Below, in pieces: positions 42,906 through 52,754 of a stretch of DNA of 64,000 bases. Source of the DNA: Hafnia alvei (lineage in GTDB: Bacteria; Pseudomonadota; Gammaproteobacteria; Enterobacterales; Enterobacteriaceae). The stretch's first letter is position 1; each line of letters starts with the position of its first letter. The position numbers and the translations under genes are program-made. The stretch covers positions 1-64,000 of the forward strand of contig NZ_CP139993.1 in NCBI RefSeq assembly GCF_034424155.1, read 5' to 3'. The notes under the pieces were generated by a model. The model was not told the DNA's origin. It saw only the letters and a program-made list of their open reading frames with translations, and searched no databases.

Positions 42906-43859
42906 TTAGTGGCGGATTTGTTCCAGTTCGTCAGCGGTAAGACCGGTCATTTTCATCACGGTACCGCGATCGAGACCATTTTGTAGCATGGTACGAGCAA
43001 CTTCGAGTTTGCCCTCGAGCTTGCCTTCGTAGCGACCTTTTTCCTCGCCGATTTGGATGCCCTCCATGCGGCCTTCCATTCGACCTTTCTCAATGCCTTT
43101 CTGTTCAAGTTGTTGTGCGATGGTCATAAGTGCGTCTCCGTGTTGCGGCACACGCTGTGCCAGTTCGCGAATAAAAGCTTCAGAGTCAGCGGACTCGCCT
43201 GCTTGTACGAGATAGTGTATCAGCGCTATCACCTGCGGTGAAGAGAGATAATCTGCCATCAGTAACGTCACCAGTCGGTCCGTCAGGGTGGCGATATCGC
43301 GCTGATGAATGTGTTTTTGCAGCAGGGTGAGTGCGGCCATACTGCGGTGACCCATGATTTCATCATCTGGTATCACAGTGACATCAACCAGCGGATAGGC
43401 TCCGCCGTAGACGTTTGCCGCCAGTTCAGGGTCGTCAAACTCATCGAGCCAGCGTGTCGTATAAGGATACGGGCTGCGTTTGCCAACATAGAATAGTATC
43501 GGTATCACCAGCGGCAGTTTCTTATGGCCTGCGTCGAGGTGGCGCTGCATAGCTGCAATGGCATAGCGGGTCATGCGAAAGGCCATATGAATATCGGGTG
43601 AGCTTTGATGTTCGATTAAAACATGCACATAGCCCGTTCCTTCAACTGTCTCTACGCTGTAGAGCACGTCACTAAAATACTGGCGAAGATCATCTTCAAC
43701 AAAGGAGCCTGATTCAAGCTTTAGCGTACTGAGGTCGCATATTGCGCGTAGCTCTGCCGGAAGATGGATCTCCATAAAATCCCGTGCGATTTCCGGCTGT
43801 GTAAGGAACTGGCGGAAGGTCGCATCATGCGGCGTAGGCGTGCTGTTTTTCTTCTTCAT
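42906..43859 (-). CDS. Rpn-family recombination-promoting nuclease / putative transposase (copy 2)
   Basis: 317 residues, a close paralogue of the protein at 3816-4769. The N-terminal ~250 residues are nearly the same (HDATFRQFLT, SFVEDDLRQYFSDVLYSV, HVLIEHQSSPDIHMAFR). The copies diverge in the C-terminal charged repeats, where copy 2 reads EKGRMEGRMEGIQIGEEKGRYEGKLEGKLEV in place of the (GIEK)3 run, and in the final helix-turn-helix-like part (TVMKMTGLTADELEQI). Divergent tails on a conserved nuclease core are known for Rpn proteins. It is complete. Confidence 0.87.
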   Translation of the reverse strand: MKKKNSTPTPHDATFRQFLTQPEIARDFMEIHLPAELRAICDLSTLKLESGSFVEDDLRQYFSDVLYSVETVEGTGYVHVLIEHQSSPDIHMAFRMTRYAIAAMQRHLDAGHKKLPLVIPILFYVGKRSPYPYTTRWLDEFDDPELAANVYGGAYPLVDVTVIPDDEIMGHRSMAALTLLQKHIHQRDIATLTDRLVTLLMADYLSSPQVIALIHYLVQAGESADSEAFIRELAQRVPQHGDALMTIAQQLEQKGIEKGRMEGRMEGIQIGEEKGRYEGKLEGKLEVARTMLQNGLDRGTVMKMTGLTADELEQIRH

Positions 43860-43975
43860 CGATACAGACTCTCAATATTGATATGTCTATGATATCACAC
43901 TTATAAAACGCGGGATTTTTTGCCTGATATGCTGCGTGTGATATTATCCGCGCTTATTGTGTATGGAGATACGTT

Positions 43976-44506
43976 TTGACCGTTTTATATCAAAAAAATC
44001 CCTCCCAAGAGTTAGCCCATATGTGTTGGTGCCTGTTAGTTGCTGTCAAAATGGCACGCCGTGCCGGTAAGATAGCGTCAGACTTGCAAGAGCATCTCTT
44101 TATCATGCAGTGGCTGGCCACCGCGCTGAAACGACATCTGTTTCCCAAGATAGTGGCCAACGATATCGTCTGGTTTATGACCCAGGGAAAGAAATATGGC
44201 TATGGGGCTAAGTTGTACAACAAGGTTGAATATATCTACCGATCTAGATCAGGTGCTCTAGCGGACAAAAGTGCGTTATTCAGGTTTACCTATTTTGTAG
44301 AAACGCTAAAAGCGATGGGGTGGCTGGATTACTTATTATCGCCACAAGAATGGAAAAACTACAGAAAAGCCTCTTCAACGGCCAGTGCGGTCTATACGCC
44401 AAAAGCTTTGTTACATGCTTCGTTTGATGAGGCGGGAATGGTGTTTCTAGTGTTGCTAAATCAGGTAGCGAGATATTTCATAATATCGATATCAACACAA
44501 ATTTAA
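43976..44506 (+). CDS. Hypothetical protein
   Basis: A 176-residue protein not assigned to a family. It begins with TTG, with TGGAG eight to twelve bases upstream. It is rich in basic and aromatic residues (MARRAGKIASDLQEHLFIMQWLATALKRHLFPKIVANDIVWFMTQGKKYGYGAKLYNKVEYIYRSRSGALADKSALFRFTYFVETLKAMGWLDYLLS). This suggests a soluble helical protein, possibly nucleic-acid binding. The last ~25 residues (MVFLVLLNQVARYFIISISTQI) are hydrophobic and lie where a different reading frame seems to encode the next gene's true N-terminus. The authentic C-terminus may therefore have been lost in a rearrangement near 44430. Confidence 0.5.
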   Translation: MTVLYQKNPSQELAHMCWCLLVAVKMARRAGKIASDLQEHLFIMQWLATALKRHLFPKIVANDIVWFMTQGKKYGYGAKLYNKVEYIYRSRSGALADKSALFRFTYFVETLKAMGWLDYLLSPQEWKNYRKASSTASAVYTPKALLHASFDEAGMVFLVLLNQVARYFIISISTQI

Positions 44507-44517
44507 AACAACAGGGA

Positions 44518-45054
44518 ATGACATCAAACTTGACTGATTTGATTAAAAAAAGTGGGATAGAGTCTTTACAACCAGAGTATATTGATGAACAAATGAATGG
44601 TGCTAAAGATGATATTACTGAAGCGATTAATGAAATTGTAGTCTCACCAAAAGATAACGATACAATCATCAACCAGTTGAAAAACAAACTAAAAATACGT
44701 GTAAACACTTTGACTAAAGATGTAGATAGAACGTCTCTAACTAGCGCTATCAGTAAAAATTCAGATTTGACTCCTGATGAAGTCAATCAAGCGGTAACAA
44801 ATATCATCTCAGCAAAAAACAAAGCATCAGAAGTTATTAACCAACGATTCACAGATGCTGAGCAAAAAATTGATGAAGCTAAGAAAAATTATGCTGAGTT
44901 GAAAAAACAAGCACGTGAAAGTGCCGATAGGGCTGCGGAAATGGCGGCTAAAATATCGCTTGCTTCATTCTTTGCGCTATTACTCGGTGCCCTAGTCAGT
45001 ACTTTTGCTGGTTTTTTTGGTGCAAAAACTTCATTACATTTCACTAAACAATAA
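44518..45054 (+). CDS. Membrane-anchored coiled-coil protein, probably 5'-truncated
   Basis: 178 residues from the ATG. It has a helical, acidic N-terminal part (LIKKSGIESLQPEYIDEQMNGAKDDITEAINEI), a long coiled coil (~95-150), and a C-terminal transmembrane hairpin-like segment LASFFALLLGALVSTFAGFFGAK (~147-170). The frame stays open upstream to 44431 and reads GVSSVAKSGSEIFHNIDINTNLKQQ, which looks like authentic protein, with no start codon or good ribosome-binding site for the ATG. I infer the 3' part of a larger membrane protein joined here by rearrangement. Family not recognised. Confidence 0.5.
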   Translation: MTSNLTDLIKKSGIESLQPEYIDEQMNGAKDDITEAINEIVVSPKDNDTIINQLKNKLKIRVNTLTKDVDRTSLTSAISKNSDLTPDEVNQAVTNIISAKNKASEVINQRFTDAEQKIDEAKKNYAELKKQARESADRAAEMAAKISLASFFALLLGALVSTFAGFFGAKTSLHFTKQ

Positions 45055-45061
45055 TGATTCC

Positions 45062-45083
45062 GAGGCCTATTAACATAGGCCTC
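45062..45083 (+). terminator. Rho-independent terminator
   Basis: GAGGCCTAT and ATAGGCCTC form a perfect 9-bp stem with a 4-base loop, followed by an A-rich stretch; eight bases after the coiled-coil gene stop. Confidence 0.7.
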
Positions 45084-45600
45084 ATAAAAAAGCCTAAAAT
45101 ACTAAAATTTTATTAAGTTATTTTTTGTTAAAGACGGGGGTTCTGTCAAACTCGCAGAAAGTTATAAGTTGGTTCTACATCATTTGAAAGTGGAAATGAA
45201 TACGTCATTCTTGTGTACAAGCTGTTTATTGTTTACTTCAAGCGTAGTGCTTAGCAGTATGAGTATATATCCTTTCGCCGATATATACACTCATGATAGA
45301 CATCATGTAAGCGTCAGCCAAAGGCCGTATTGATTATTACAAGGATGGGGTTTCGATCTTCCAAGGCAACAGTTGGCTAGTCTGCAATAACGCCAGCACA
45401 CGACACAGATAAATTTTGGGACCTAGACTTTTTAACTTATAACCCCTGATCAAACTTTTTAATCCTTGGTCACTTGTTAGAATTTGTTACGTCTATAGAA
45501 TAGGCATATTAGTATGGTCATACTAATCAATCCCCAACATGAATAAGCGTTACTCATGTCGAGGATTAATTAGCACCTTACTTTCTGATATTAAAGCTTT
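45084..45600. other. Gene-free interval downstream of the inverse autotransporter
   Basis: About 520 bp between convergent genes. I see no ORF with translation signals and no clear repeat. It may be relic DNA. Confidence 0.5.
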
Positions 45601-48600
45601 TTAGAGTCGCGTAGACCGTCCATACTTTGAATCAAAAACTATCGACTCTATCCACGTACATCCCGTCCCCGTTGCCCCCCACCCATGGCTTTCTGAAGCC
45701 CAATAGGTGAATTCTTTATCACTATAATTAATAACAACGCCAACGCGATACCCACCCGTATGGTCACGCCAACAACTACTTGCGATTTGTACTGTACCGA
45801 ACTGAATGTTTTGATTTGAACTAACGGTGTTATAAGAAGTAGGGAAAGGCCCTGATGTGTCGCTACTATTTTGAGTTGAGCTTACCTTAGCTTTCACAGA
45901 CATTGGAGAAATAAGTTTCTTCCCACTAAAGTTTATACTGTCACCTGTCGCTACGGCATTATTCCAGTGCTCGTTTCCGAACGCACTTTCTTTACATGCA
46001 TCATCGGTTCCGCTTAATGTCACTGTTTCGACATGGGAACGAACGGTAAGCGAAGTCCATATTTGATTTGGGTTTAAGTTTTTTACAATGACAGCAGAAG
46101 ATAATTTACTACTCTCAAGATTACCATATCCCTTAGCAACCAGTCTTACATGTACTGTTTTTCCCCATAGATTAGCATTCGGATTAACAGTAGTCGTTTT
46201 ACTCCCAGATGGCGACGGCTCCTCTTTGCTGGCAAGAACATTATTATTACTGTCTAAAAGATAGACGGTCACGCTCTCAGGCTTACTGAACTCATCTGAG
46301 GTATCCGCACTCCAGGTCACTGTAAGTGTGTCATCTGTGAATACTGGCGTCCATGTGCCGGAACTGCCCTTACTTCCTCTACTGATGTAAGAGACATCGC
46401 CCAGACTAATAGATGGCTTCGAATACACCATCACATCGTAATACCCAGAACTGGCATTGTAATAGTCATTAGCAAGCACCGTAAGCGTCAGCCTGGTTTG
46501 CCCCTTGCTTATATTTCCTTGAACAGTACCTGAACCGGATATATTTACTACATTTGTATTACTTGACGTCCATTTAATATCGGCCTGCGACGTCAACGTG
46601 GTGACCGGTTCTTGAAGAGTGAAAACATCTTCATCCGTAGTTTTCATCAAGGATGTGTCGAAACTCACGTCAGCGGTCGCTTTGTTAAGTACATATACCA
46701 CATCCGCCGAGGCAGCAATAAACTGATCTGTTTCTGGGGTACTGACCGTAACGGTCGTTGTTCCCGGTTTTACTGCCGTAAGCTTCCCGGTATTGTCTAC
46801 GCTAACTACCGATGTATCTTTAGTGGAATACGTAGCGGTAAGCTCATTCTGTACATCGCTATTGGTATACGTAGCGGTGATATTCCGTTCCTTACCATCA
46901 GCCCATACAGCAGTAATAGGGTCACCTGTTCCGGCTTTTAACCCAGGGGTCGCTTTAGACACATTCAGTGTGTATGACGCCATCGCCTGATTGTATTGCT
47001 CATTCCCTGGCGTATAGACCGATATTCTTGCGCTACCGGCTTTCAGTAGGGTGACTTTCCCACTCCCGTCAACAGTGGCCACACCGGTGTTTGAACTCGA
47101 CCACTTTTGCTCTACACCTTCAGGCATACCGCGTACCACCTGAGACGCAGTGAAGCTTCTCGTCCATGTCACTGGCTGTTCAGCATTATCAAACCGTAAA
47201 TCTGGTGTAATAGCGCCCACAGTGATCGTAACGAGGTTCCCCACCGTTTTACCGTCAACTTGTGCATTAAGAGTCACCGACCCTTTGGTTGTCGCAGTAC
47301 CGGTGGCTACATAGTGACCATTCTGCTGGTCCTGAACCTGACTGAGCTTAAAGCCCGCCAGTAGATCCGCCCCCTTAATCGCCACCGTTTTCCCCGTCAC
47401 CGGATTGCCGTAGCTGTCTTCAAGGCTGGCTGTTAATTTTACCGTATCCTTACCGTCGGAGCCTATGCTGGTTTTATCTGCACCAAAGGCCGCATTCTTT
47501 ATCTCTCCTGCGACCACGGCAACGTTGTCTGCCTGCATATGGTTATCGCTATCAAGATAGGCGGTCATCTGGAGCTGGCCTGCAGTGTGGCTTTTCACCG
47601 TTGTGGTTGCGACACCGTTTTCATCGGTGCGCGACGTCGGCTCATAACTTTCCGCCTGACCACGAAGTTGCCAGGAAACCACCACATTTGTTAATGGGTT
47701 CCCCTGAGTGTCAGTTACCGTGGCACTGTAGGTCACTCCCTTAGTATCACCGGCAACCAGTGTGGTTTTATTAGGGCTGACAGCCGATAACGTCCAGCTG
47801 TCTGTATCCCCTTTCACCGTCAGTGTCCGACTCTTACTCAGCGTAATATCACCCACTTTAGTCGTCAGTATGGCGCTGCCCGCCTTATCGCTGGTCACTG
47901 TCATTGTATAGCGGCCAGGCGCATTACTGTTCTCCTGACTTTCGCTGATGTTCACATTCCGGTTATCGCTGTGACCACTGACACTTTTCCCAGCAAGGTA
48001 ATTGCCATTACTGTCTCGCAGCGTCAGCGTCAGCGTTGCAGTTTCTTTTCCGGCAACAATGGCCGAAGGGGCAAGTGTCAGTTCTGAGCGATTTTCATCC
48101 ACATCACCGGCACTGAATATGACATCTGGCGCCGCAGTAGTGCCTGACGGAAGAATGAGTTCCATTTTGGCAGTACCTACGAGCGCTCGAGTTAGCGTGA
48201 CGCGGGCAGTGCCGGAGTCATCTGTACGTGTCACCTGTGAACTGAGCGTACTCCCTTCATTTGCGCTCCAAGTGACCGGGATACCCGCCCCCAGTGCATT
48301 TTCGTTAGCATCGGTCAGTACCGCTGTATAGGTTACAACATCACCTACTGTGGCAGACGTCGGTGTCGCGCTAATGCTGCCTTTGACTTTAGCTGTATTA
48401 TTATCGGCACTGAGCGTGAGTGAAGCCGTATGGTTGATGCGGATATTGCTCACATCCGCGCTGACCTGTGTGGTGCCTGCTTTTTTACCTGATACAGTTG
48501 CCTCGTAGACGCCCGTCGATACCTCTTTGAAGGCGGATACGTTCATCTTCAGGTCTGACGCAAAATTCGCGTTTACCTTATCCTTGAGACCGGTCAGCAA

Positions 48601-51600
48601 GTTGCCTTCAGTATCTCGGGCAATGACTCTGAGAGTGGCCGTTTCTTTTTCTGCAATAATGCGAGAAGGGGAGAGACTGAGTGAGGATTTATCTGCACTG
48701 ATATCGCCGGCTGTGAAATTGATAGCTTTATTTGCCTTAACAGGCGAACCTCCACCCAGCATAGCAGACACCCACGCCGTACCCGCAGCGCGACTACTTA
48801 ACGTAATTTCAGCCACGCCGTTCGCATCAGTACTGCTCAGGCTTGAGGGGAGCGTGCCTAGAGTGGTATTCCAACCTACAGCAACGCCTTTAAGTTTTGT
48901 ATTGCCATTTTTATCCTTAACTTGTGCTCGGATAGTCACGGTTTCCTGTCCATCGGCCTTAGCCGTGTCAGCACCGGATATTGTCACATTGTCAATCTGC
49001 GCAGAATCTTGGTTTGCTAAAAGAGCCAGTGGCGTCTGCAGGTTAACCGCACCGCTTTTCGCCGTCAGTGTCCATATTCCTTCGGTCGTTCCGGTAACTG
49101 CCGCCTGATAGACGCCTTCTCCCTTTTCAACTTGTGTAAAGTGGATACCTGATTGGCTGTCTGCCTGCCAGTCGATACGCTTTCCTGCTACTGGGTTATC
49201 CCATTTATCCCGAAGAATAAGTGAGGCTAAAGCTTTTGACTGACCGTCTGCGGTAATAGATTGCGGAGAAACGGAAAGCTGACTATGCTCGCCGACTGGC
49301 TCCCCAGGTCCAAAATCAACCTGCGTCGAACCTTTGTGTCCATTATAAAGTACAGCCGTGACCGTCGTCAGTGTCGCCTGCGTTCCCAACAGTTTGACCG
49401 TCGCTTGACCTTTCTCATTGGTCTGGCTGACAGTATCGCTCAACTGGTTGTGATTGGTTTGCCATGCCACGCTCGTTCCGGAAACGGGATTATTATCCCC
49501 ATCAAGCACGGTGGCCGTCAGTGTGACTGGCTGAATTTGTCCTGCCGTTGCCGATGTTGTATCTGGAACGACAGTCACATTGGCTGTCTGCTCATCAGAT
49601 AGTGCCTGTAGGGACAATGATTTCTCAGTGTCTTTACCAAGAGAGGCGGAAACAATCACCTGACCCGCATAGTGGGTGCTCAGTGAGGCGGAAGCGATAC
49701 CATCGGGATCGGTTACCGGACGTGCTGGGGTAATCTCCGCTTTGTTGCCGTTGCTGAGCGTCACTTCCACCCCAGAAAGTGGATTGCCGTGGGTGTCTGT
49801 TACGCTGACGGTGAGTGTTGCGGTGTCTGTACCATTAGCCGTCAGCGTCTGTTTATTGCTGGTCAGCGTTTTAATAACAGGACTCTGCTTGTCAGCAATA
49901 AAGGTGAACGGAGAGGTTGATTTTGATGACGCATTTGTAGATGCGGTCACGACTACGTCACTGTAGGCGCGCGTACTGGTGACTTCTGCTTCTGCTATCC
50001 CTTGTTCAGAGGTCAGGGTTTGTGAACGTTTAAAGGATACGATGCTGCTGTCCTTGTTGGATTTCCAGTCTACCGGAATACCGGAAAGCGGGTTGCCATT
50101 CTGGTCTTTGATAAGCGCTCTGAATGTCACCGCAGTGGCGCCGTCAGCAATACCGGATGCCGCAGTTGTATCCACAGAGGTGACAATGGCGGTCGCGTTA
50201 TTGCCAGTAAATGTGGTCTCTTTTGAGACTGACCGGCTATTAACGCTGGCTGCCACATGCGAAGGACCGGCAACGGTGCTGGTTAGGGTGGTGGTGGCCA
50301 TACCCTGAATATCTGTTTTAACGGTTTTTTCTGCAAGTACGGCACCGTTATCTGCATCAAGTGTGACCAAGATGTTTGGTACGGCATTTCCCTGCGCATC
50401 GGTAACGCGGGCTGTCACTGTTTTTTGCGTTTTACCATCTGCCAGTGAAACTTCAGGAATAATACTGAAATTCTTTTTCTCAATCCGCGCCGTATTCTGG
50501 TCAGGACGGAATGAAAGCTTCAGTGTCTTATTTCCTTTGTCGTTAATACTGGCCGTCATGGTTGTTTCACCGGCATGCTGTGAGGTCACGGGAACGATAA
50601 CAGTACCATCGGACTCAGTGATAGCCGTTCCTGCCACAGTCGCACCATTATCTGCTTTGAGTATGACGGTCTGACTGGGTACGGGGTTATTTTGTGCGTC
50701 AACAACCCTCACTCGGAACTTATCCTGCGATTGACCATCAGCAATAGCATTGTTTTCAATCACGTCTAGGCCATCAACGAGGGCGGTAGTGTTGTCTGCT
50801 GTCAGCGTTACATTAGCCGATGCAAAATGGACGTTTCGGGCTGATGGTGTCAGCGTGAAAGCTTCCGGTAGGGTTCCTGCTGTAACTTTCATCACATATT
50901 CGCCCGCGGCACGTCGGGTGAATGTCGACACGGTTGCATTGCTGCTCCCGCGAAGTTTAGATGTTTTATCAATGCTGATTTCTTTTTCAGCAATATCAAC
51001 AGGATGTCCTTCTTTGTCATTCACCTTCAGGATAAGCTCTTGCTGCGAACTCCCGTCTGCAGGCAGTGTCGCGGTAGAGGGGGAGAGTGAACTGGTCGTG
51101 GTATCAATCGCCGCTTGGGTGACGGTAACCTGAGTGTCAGCCCGGCTAGAAACATTCCCTTTTTTGTCCACGGCTACACCGCTCACGGTGTAGCTGTTAA
51201 TGCCCCCCGCACCGGAGTGATATGTCGGCATGACAACGGCCCAGCCACTGCCGTTCTGCAAGATTTTGCCTCCCGCAGCAATCAGTGCTGACGCTGACCA
51301 GTCGATATGCTCGAGCCCATATTTGCTTGTCACGGAGACCCCAAGTGATTTTTGCTCACCGGCATAGCCTGTGACTAAATCTGCCGTTTTGAGACGGATC
51401 ACTTCTTTCTTACGGTATTCCAAAACAATATTATTGTTGCGTTCGACGAGGTCATAACGGCTACCCGCTAAGCTGCGCATAGCCGCCACGGCATCAGGGT
51501 TAACCTGCTGTTGCCACGGCACACCGAGTTGGTAATTCATGTCAACCCCAAAGCGAGTGTCATTCTCGCTCGATTTACCCTGCCTTTGCTCGGCACTGAG

Positions 51601-52707
51601 TGTGATTAACGGCACGGGGGTGTAGGTTATTCCCGCCGTTATGGCGTGGGGGTCTCGTTGGCGATTGTCTTTACCAAACAGCCCAACTTCTTGGCCATAA
51701 TATTGTTCATAGGTCAGTTTCCCCCCCAACTGCGGTAGCGCTGGGAGCCAAGCCTGCGCACGAACATCCCAACCATTAGCCGGCCGTTCTTCATAATCGG
51801 TAACATCAGGCGAGTTTTTCCAATTAGTCAGACGTTGATATCCATTGACACCCAACTTCAAGAAATCGCGCCAATACTCCAGTCCCAACCCCATGCGAGC
51901 ATGGTCACGTGAAAGGTCATAGTCCAAAAAGGTATTCCCTCCCAACATCCACGTATCAGTGAACCAGCGATATCCCATCCCTAAGTTTGACTGGGTGCGG
52001 TCATCCGTACGGTGCAGACTGGCTTGGGTGAAGACAAGACTGTCCTTTTGTTCATACAAAGGGACAAGCAGGTCAAACTGAGAGTTTTTGAGGGAGAAGT
52101 GCTTATTGGTATCCAGTTGTACTCTTGCTGTACCAAACCGGCTTAGCCACTGCTGAATTTCACTACTGGCCGCCCCGGAGGCCATCCCGCGAGCCATCGA
52201 TGCCGCCGCGTCGCCGTTTGGACTCTGGCTTAGAAATGTGCCCGCTTGTGAAGCCATCCCAGCCAGTTTTTGATTTTGTACATCGTCGTTAGGCGTGCCG
52301 GATGCGTCAGCAGCACGGCGATGTTGTTTATCCCACGTGATAGTGGATAGCGGCGCATAAGGAACGTCGAGTTCATCCCCCGGTTGTAGATGGTCAAAAC
52401 CATGCGAAAAAGTACGTAGTTGATTTAATTGGCGCAGTGCCGATAGCGCTATATTGTATTTTTTTGCTACTGACTCAGTGCTTTCTCCTGATGAGAGGGT
52501 GTAGACCTTTGTTGGCATTGGCGCATGGCTATCGGTGCTTTCCAAAAAGTGTCGGTCGCTACCCGCACCCGCCATCATCGGGGTGAAGGCACCTACCAGT
52601 GGGAAAGCTATTTGGGTGATAATATTCACCCACGCTATCACCTGCGTCTTGCGCGGGCACTTAAGTATTTTCTTATTATGTTGTGGATTAATGGAGTGTG
52701 AGCTCAC
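45601..52707 (-). CDS. Giant inverse autotransporter adhesin (intimin/invasin family), 2368 residues
   Basis: An outer-membrane adhesin of the type Ve (intimin/invasin/YeeJ) class. Order of domains: an extended signal region (KCPRKTQVIAWVNIITQIAFPLVGAFTPMM, ~18-47); LysM peptidoglycan-binding domain KVYTLSSGESTESVAKKYNIALSALRQLNQL...LQPGDELDVP (~67-115); inverse-autotransporter beta-barrel (~185-425, with YRWFTDTWMLGGNTFLDYDLSRDHARMGLGLEYWRDFLKLGVNGYQRLTNW); and a long rod of Ig-like Big_1 repeats, ~100 residues each (~430-1790). Then come Big_2-like repeats with W(S/T)SSNTxVA/V motifs (~1815-2090) and a C-terminal tip region with three Cys and many aromatics. It lies 47 bp after a LuxR-type regulator on the same strand and is probably controlled by it. 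Confidence 0.93.
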   Translation of the reverse strand: MSSHSINPQHNKKILKCPRKTQVIAWVNIITQIAFPLVGAFTPMMAGAGSDRHFLESTDSHAPMPTKVYTLSSGESTESVAKKYNIALSALRQLNQLRTFSHGFDHLQPGDELDVPYAPLSTITWDKQHRRAADASGTPNDDVQNQKLAGMASQAGTFLSQSPNGDAAASMARGMASGAASSEIQQWLSRFGTARVQLDTNKHFSLKNSQFDLLVPLYEQKDSLVFTQASLHRTDDRTQSNLGMGYRWFTDTWMLGGNTFLDYDLSRDHARMGLGLEYWRDFLKLGVNGYQRLTNWKNSPDVTDYEERPANGWDVRAQAWLPALPQLGGKLTYEQYYGQEVGLFGKDNRQRDPHAITAGITYTPVPLITLSAEQRQGKSSENDTRFGVDMNYQLGVPWQQQVNPDAVAAMRSLAGSRYDLVERNNNIVLEYRKKEVIRLKTADLVTGYAGEQKSLGVSVTSKYGLEHIDWSASALIAAGGKILQNGSGWAVVMPTYHSGAGGINSYTVSGVAVDKKGNVSSRADTQVTVTQAAIDTTTSSLSPSTATLPADGSSQQELILKVNDKEGHPVDIAEKEISIDKTSKLRGSSNATVSTFTRRAAGEYVMKVTAGTLPEAFTLTPSARNVHFASANVTLTADNTTALVDGLDVIENNAIADGQSQDKFRVRVVDAQNNPVPSQTVILKADNGATVAGTAITESDGTVIVPVTSQHAGETTMTASINDKGNKTLKLSFRPDQNTARIEKKNFSIIPEVSLADGKTQKTVTARVTDAQGNAVPNILVTLDADNGAVLAEKTVKTDIQGMATTTLTSTVAGPSHVAASVNSRSVSKETTFTGNNATAIVTSVDTTAASGIADGATAVTFRALIKDQNGNPLSGIPVDWKSNKDSSIVSFKRSQTLTSEQGIAEAEVTSTRAYSDVVVTASTNASSKSTSPFTFIADKQSPVIKTLTSNKQTLTANGTDTATLTVSVTDTHGNPLSGVEVTLSNGNKAEITPARPVTDPDGIASASLSTHYAGQVIVSASLGKDTEKSLSLQALSDEQTANVTVVPDTTSATAGQIQPVTLTATVLDGDNNPVSGTSVAWQTNHNQLSDTVSQTNEKGQATVKLLGTQATLTTVTAVLYNGHKGSTQVDFGPGEPVGEHSQLSVSPQSITADGQSKALASLILRDKWDNPVAGKRIDWQADSQSGIHFTQVEKGEGVYQAAVTGTTEGIWTLTAKSGAVNLQTPLALLANQDSAQIDNVTISGADTAKADGQETVTIRAQVKDKNGNTKLKGVAVGWNTTLGTLPSSLSSTDANGVAEITLSSRAAGTAWVSAMLGGGSPVKANKAINFTAGDISADKSSLSLSPSRIIAEKETATLRVIARDTEGNLLTGLKDKVNANFASDLKMNVSAFKEVSTGVYEATVSGKKAGTTQVSADVSNIRINHTASLTLSADNNTAKVKGSISATPTSATVGDVVTYTAVLTDANENALGAGIPVTWSANEGSTLSSQVTRTDDSGTARVTLTRALVGTAKMELILPSGTTAAPDVIFSAGDVDENRSELTLAPSAIVAGKETATLTLTLRDSNGNYLAGKSVSGHSDNRNVNISESQENSNAPGRYTMTVTSDKAGSAILTTKVGDITLSKSRTLTVKGDTDSWTLSAVSPNKTTLVAGDTKGVTYSATVTDTQGNPLTNVVVSWQLRGQAESYEPTSRTDENGVATTTVKSHTAGQLQMTAYLDSDNHMQADNVAVVAGEIKNAAFGADKTSIGSDGKDTVKLTASLEDSYGNPVTGKTVAIKGADLLAGFKLSQVQDQQNGHYVATGTATTKGSVTLNAQVDGKTVGNLVTITVGAITPDLRFDNAEQPVTWTRSFTASQVVRGMPEGVEQKWSSSNTGVATVDGSGKVTLLKAGSARISVYTPGNEQYNQAMASYTLNVSKATPGLKAGTGDPITAVWADGKERNITATYTNSDVQNELTATYSTKDTSVVSVDNTGKLTAVKPGTTTVTVSTPETDQFIAASADVVYVLNKATADVSFDTSLMKTTDEDVFTLQEPVTTLTSQADIKWTSSNTNVVNISGSGTVQGNISKGQTRLTLTVLANDYYNASSGYYDVMVYSKPSISLGDVSYISRGSKGSSGTWTPVFTDDTLTVTWSADTSDEFSKPESVTVYLLDSNNNVLASKEEPSPSGSKTTTVNPNANLWGKTVHVRLVAKGYGNLESSKLSSAVIVKNLNPNQIWTSLTVRSHVETVTLSGTDDACKESAFGNEHWNNAVATGDSINFSGKKLISPMSVKAKVSSTQNSSDTSGPFPTSYNTVSSNQNIQFGTVQIASSCWRDHTGGYRVGVVINYSDKEFTYWASESHGWGATGTGCTWIESIVFDSKYGRSTRL

Positions 52708-52754
52708 TGTATTATTTCTCTATATCGTTGTGTTAGATGTGGATTAGGTGAAAT

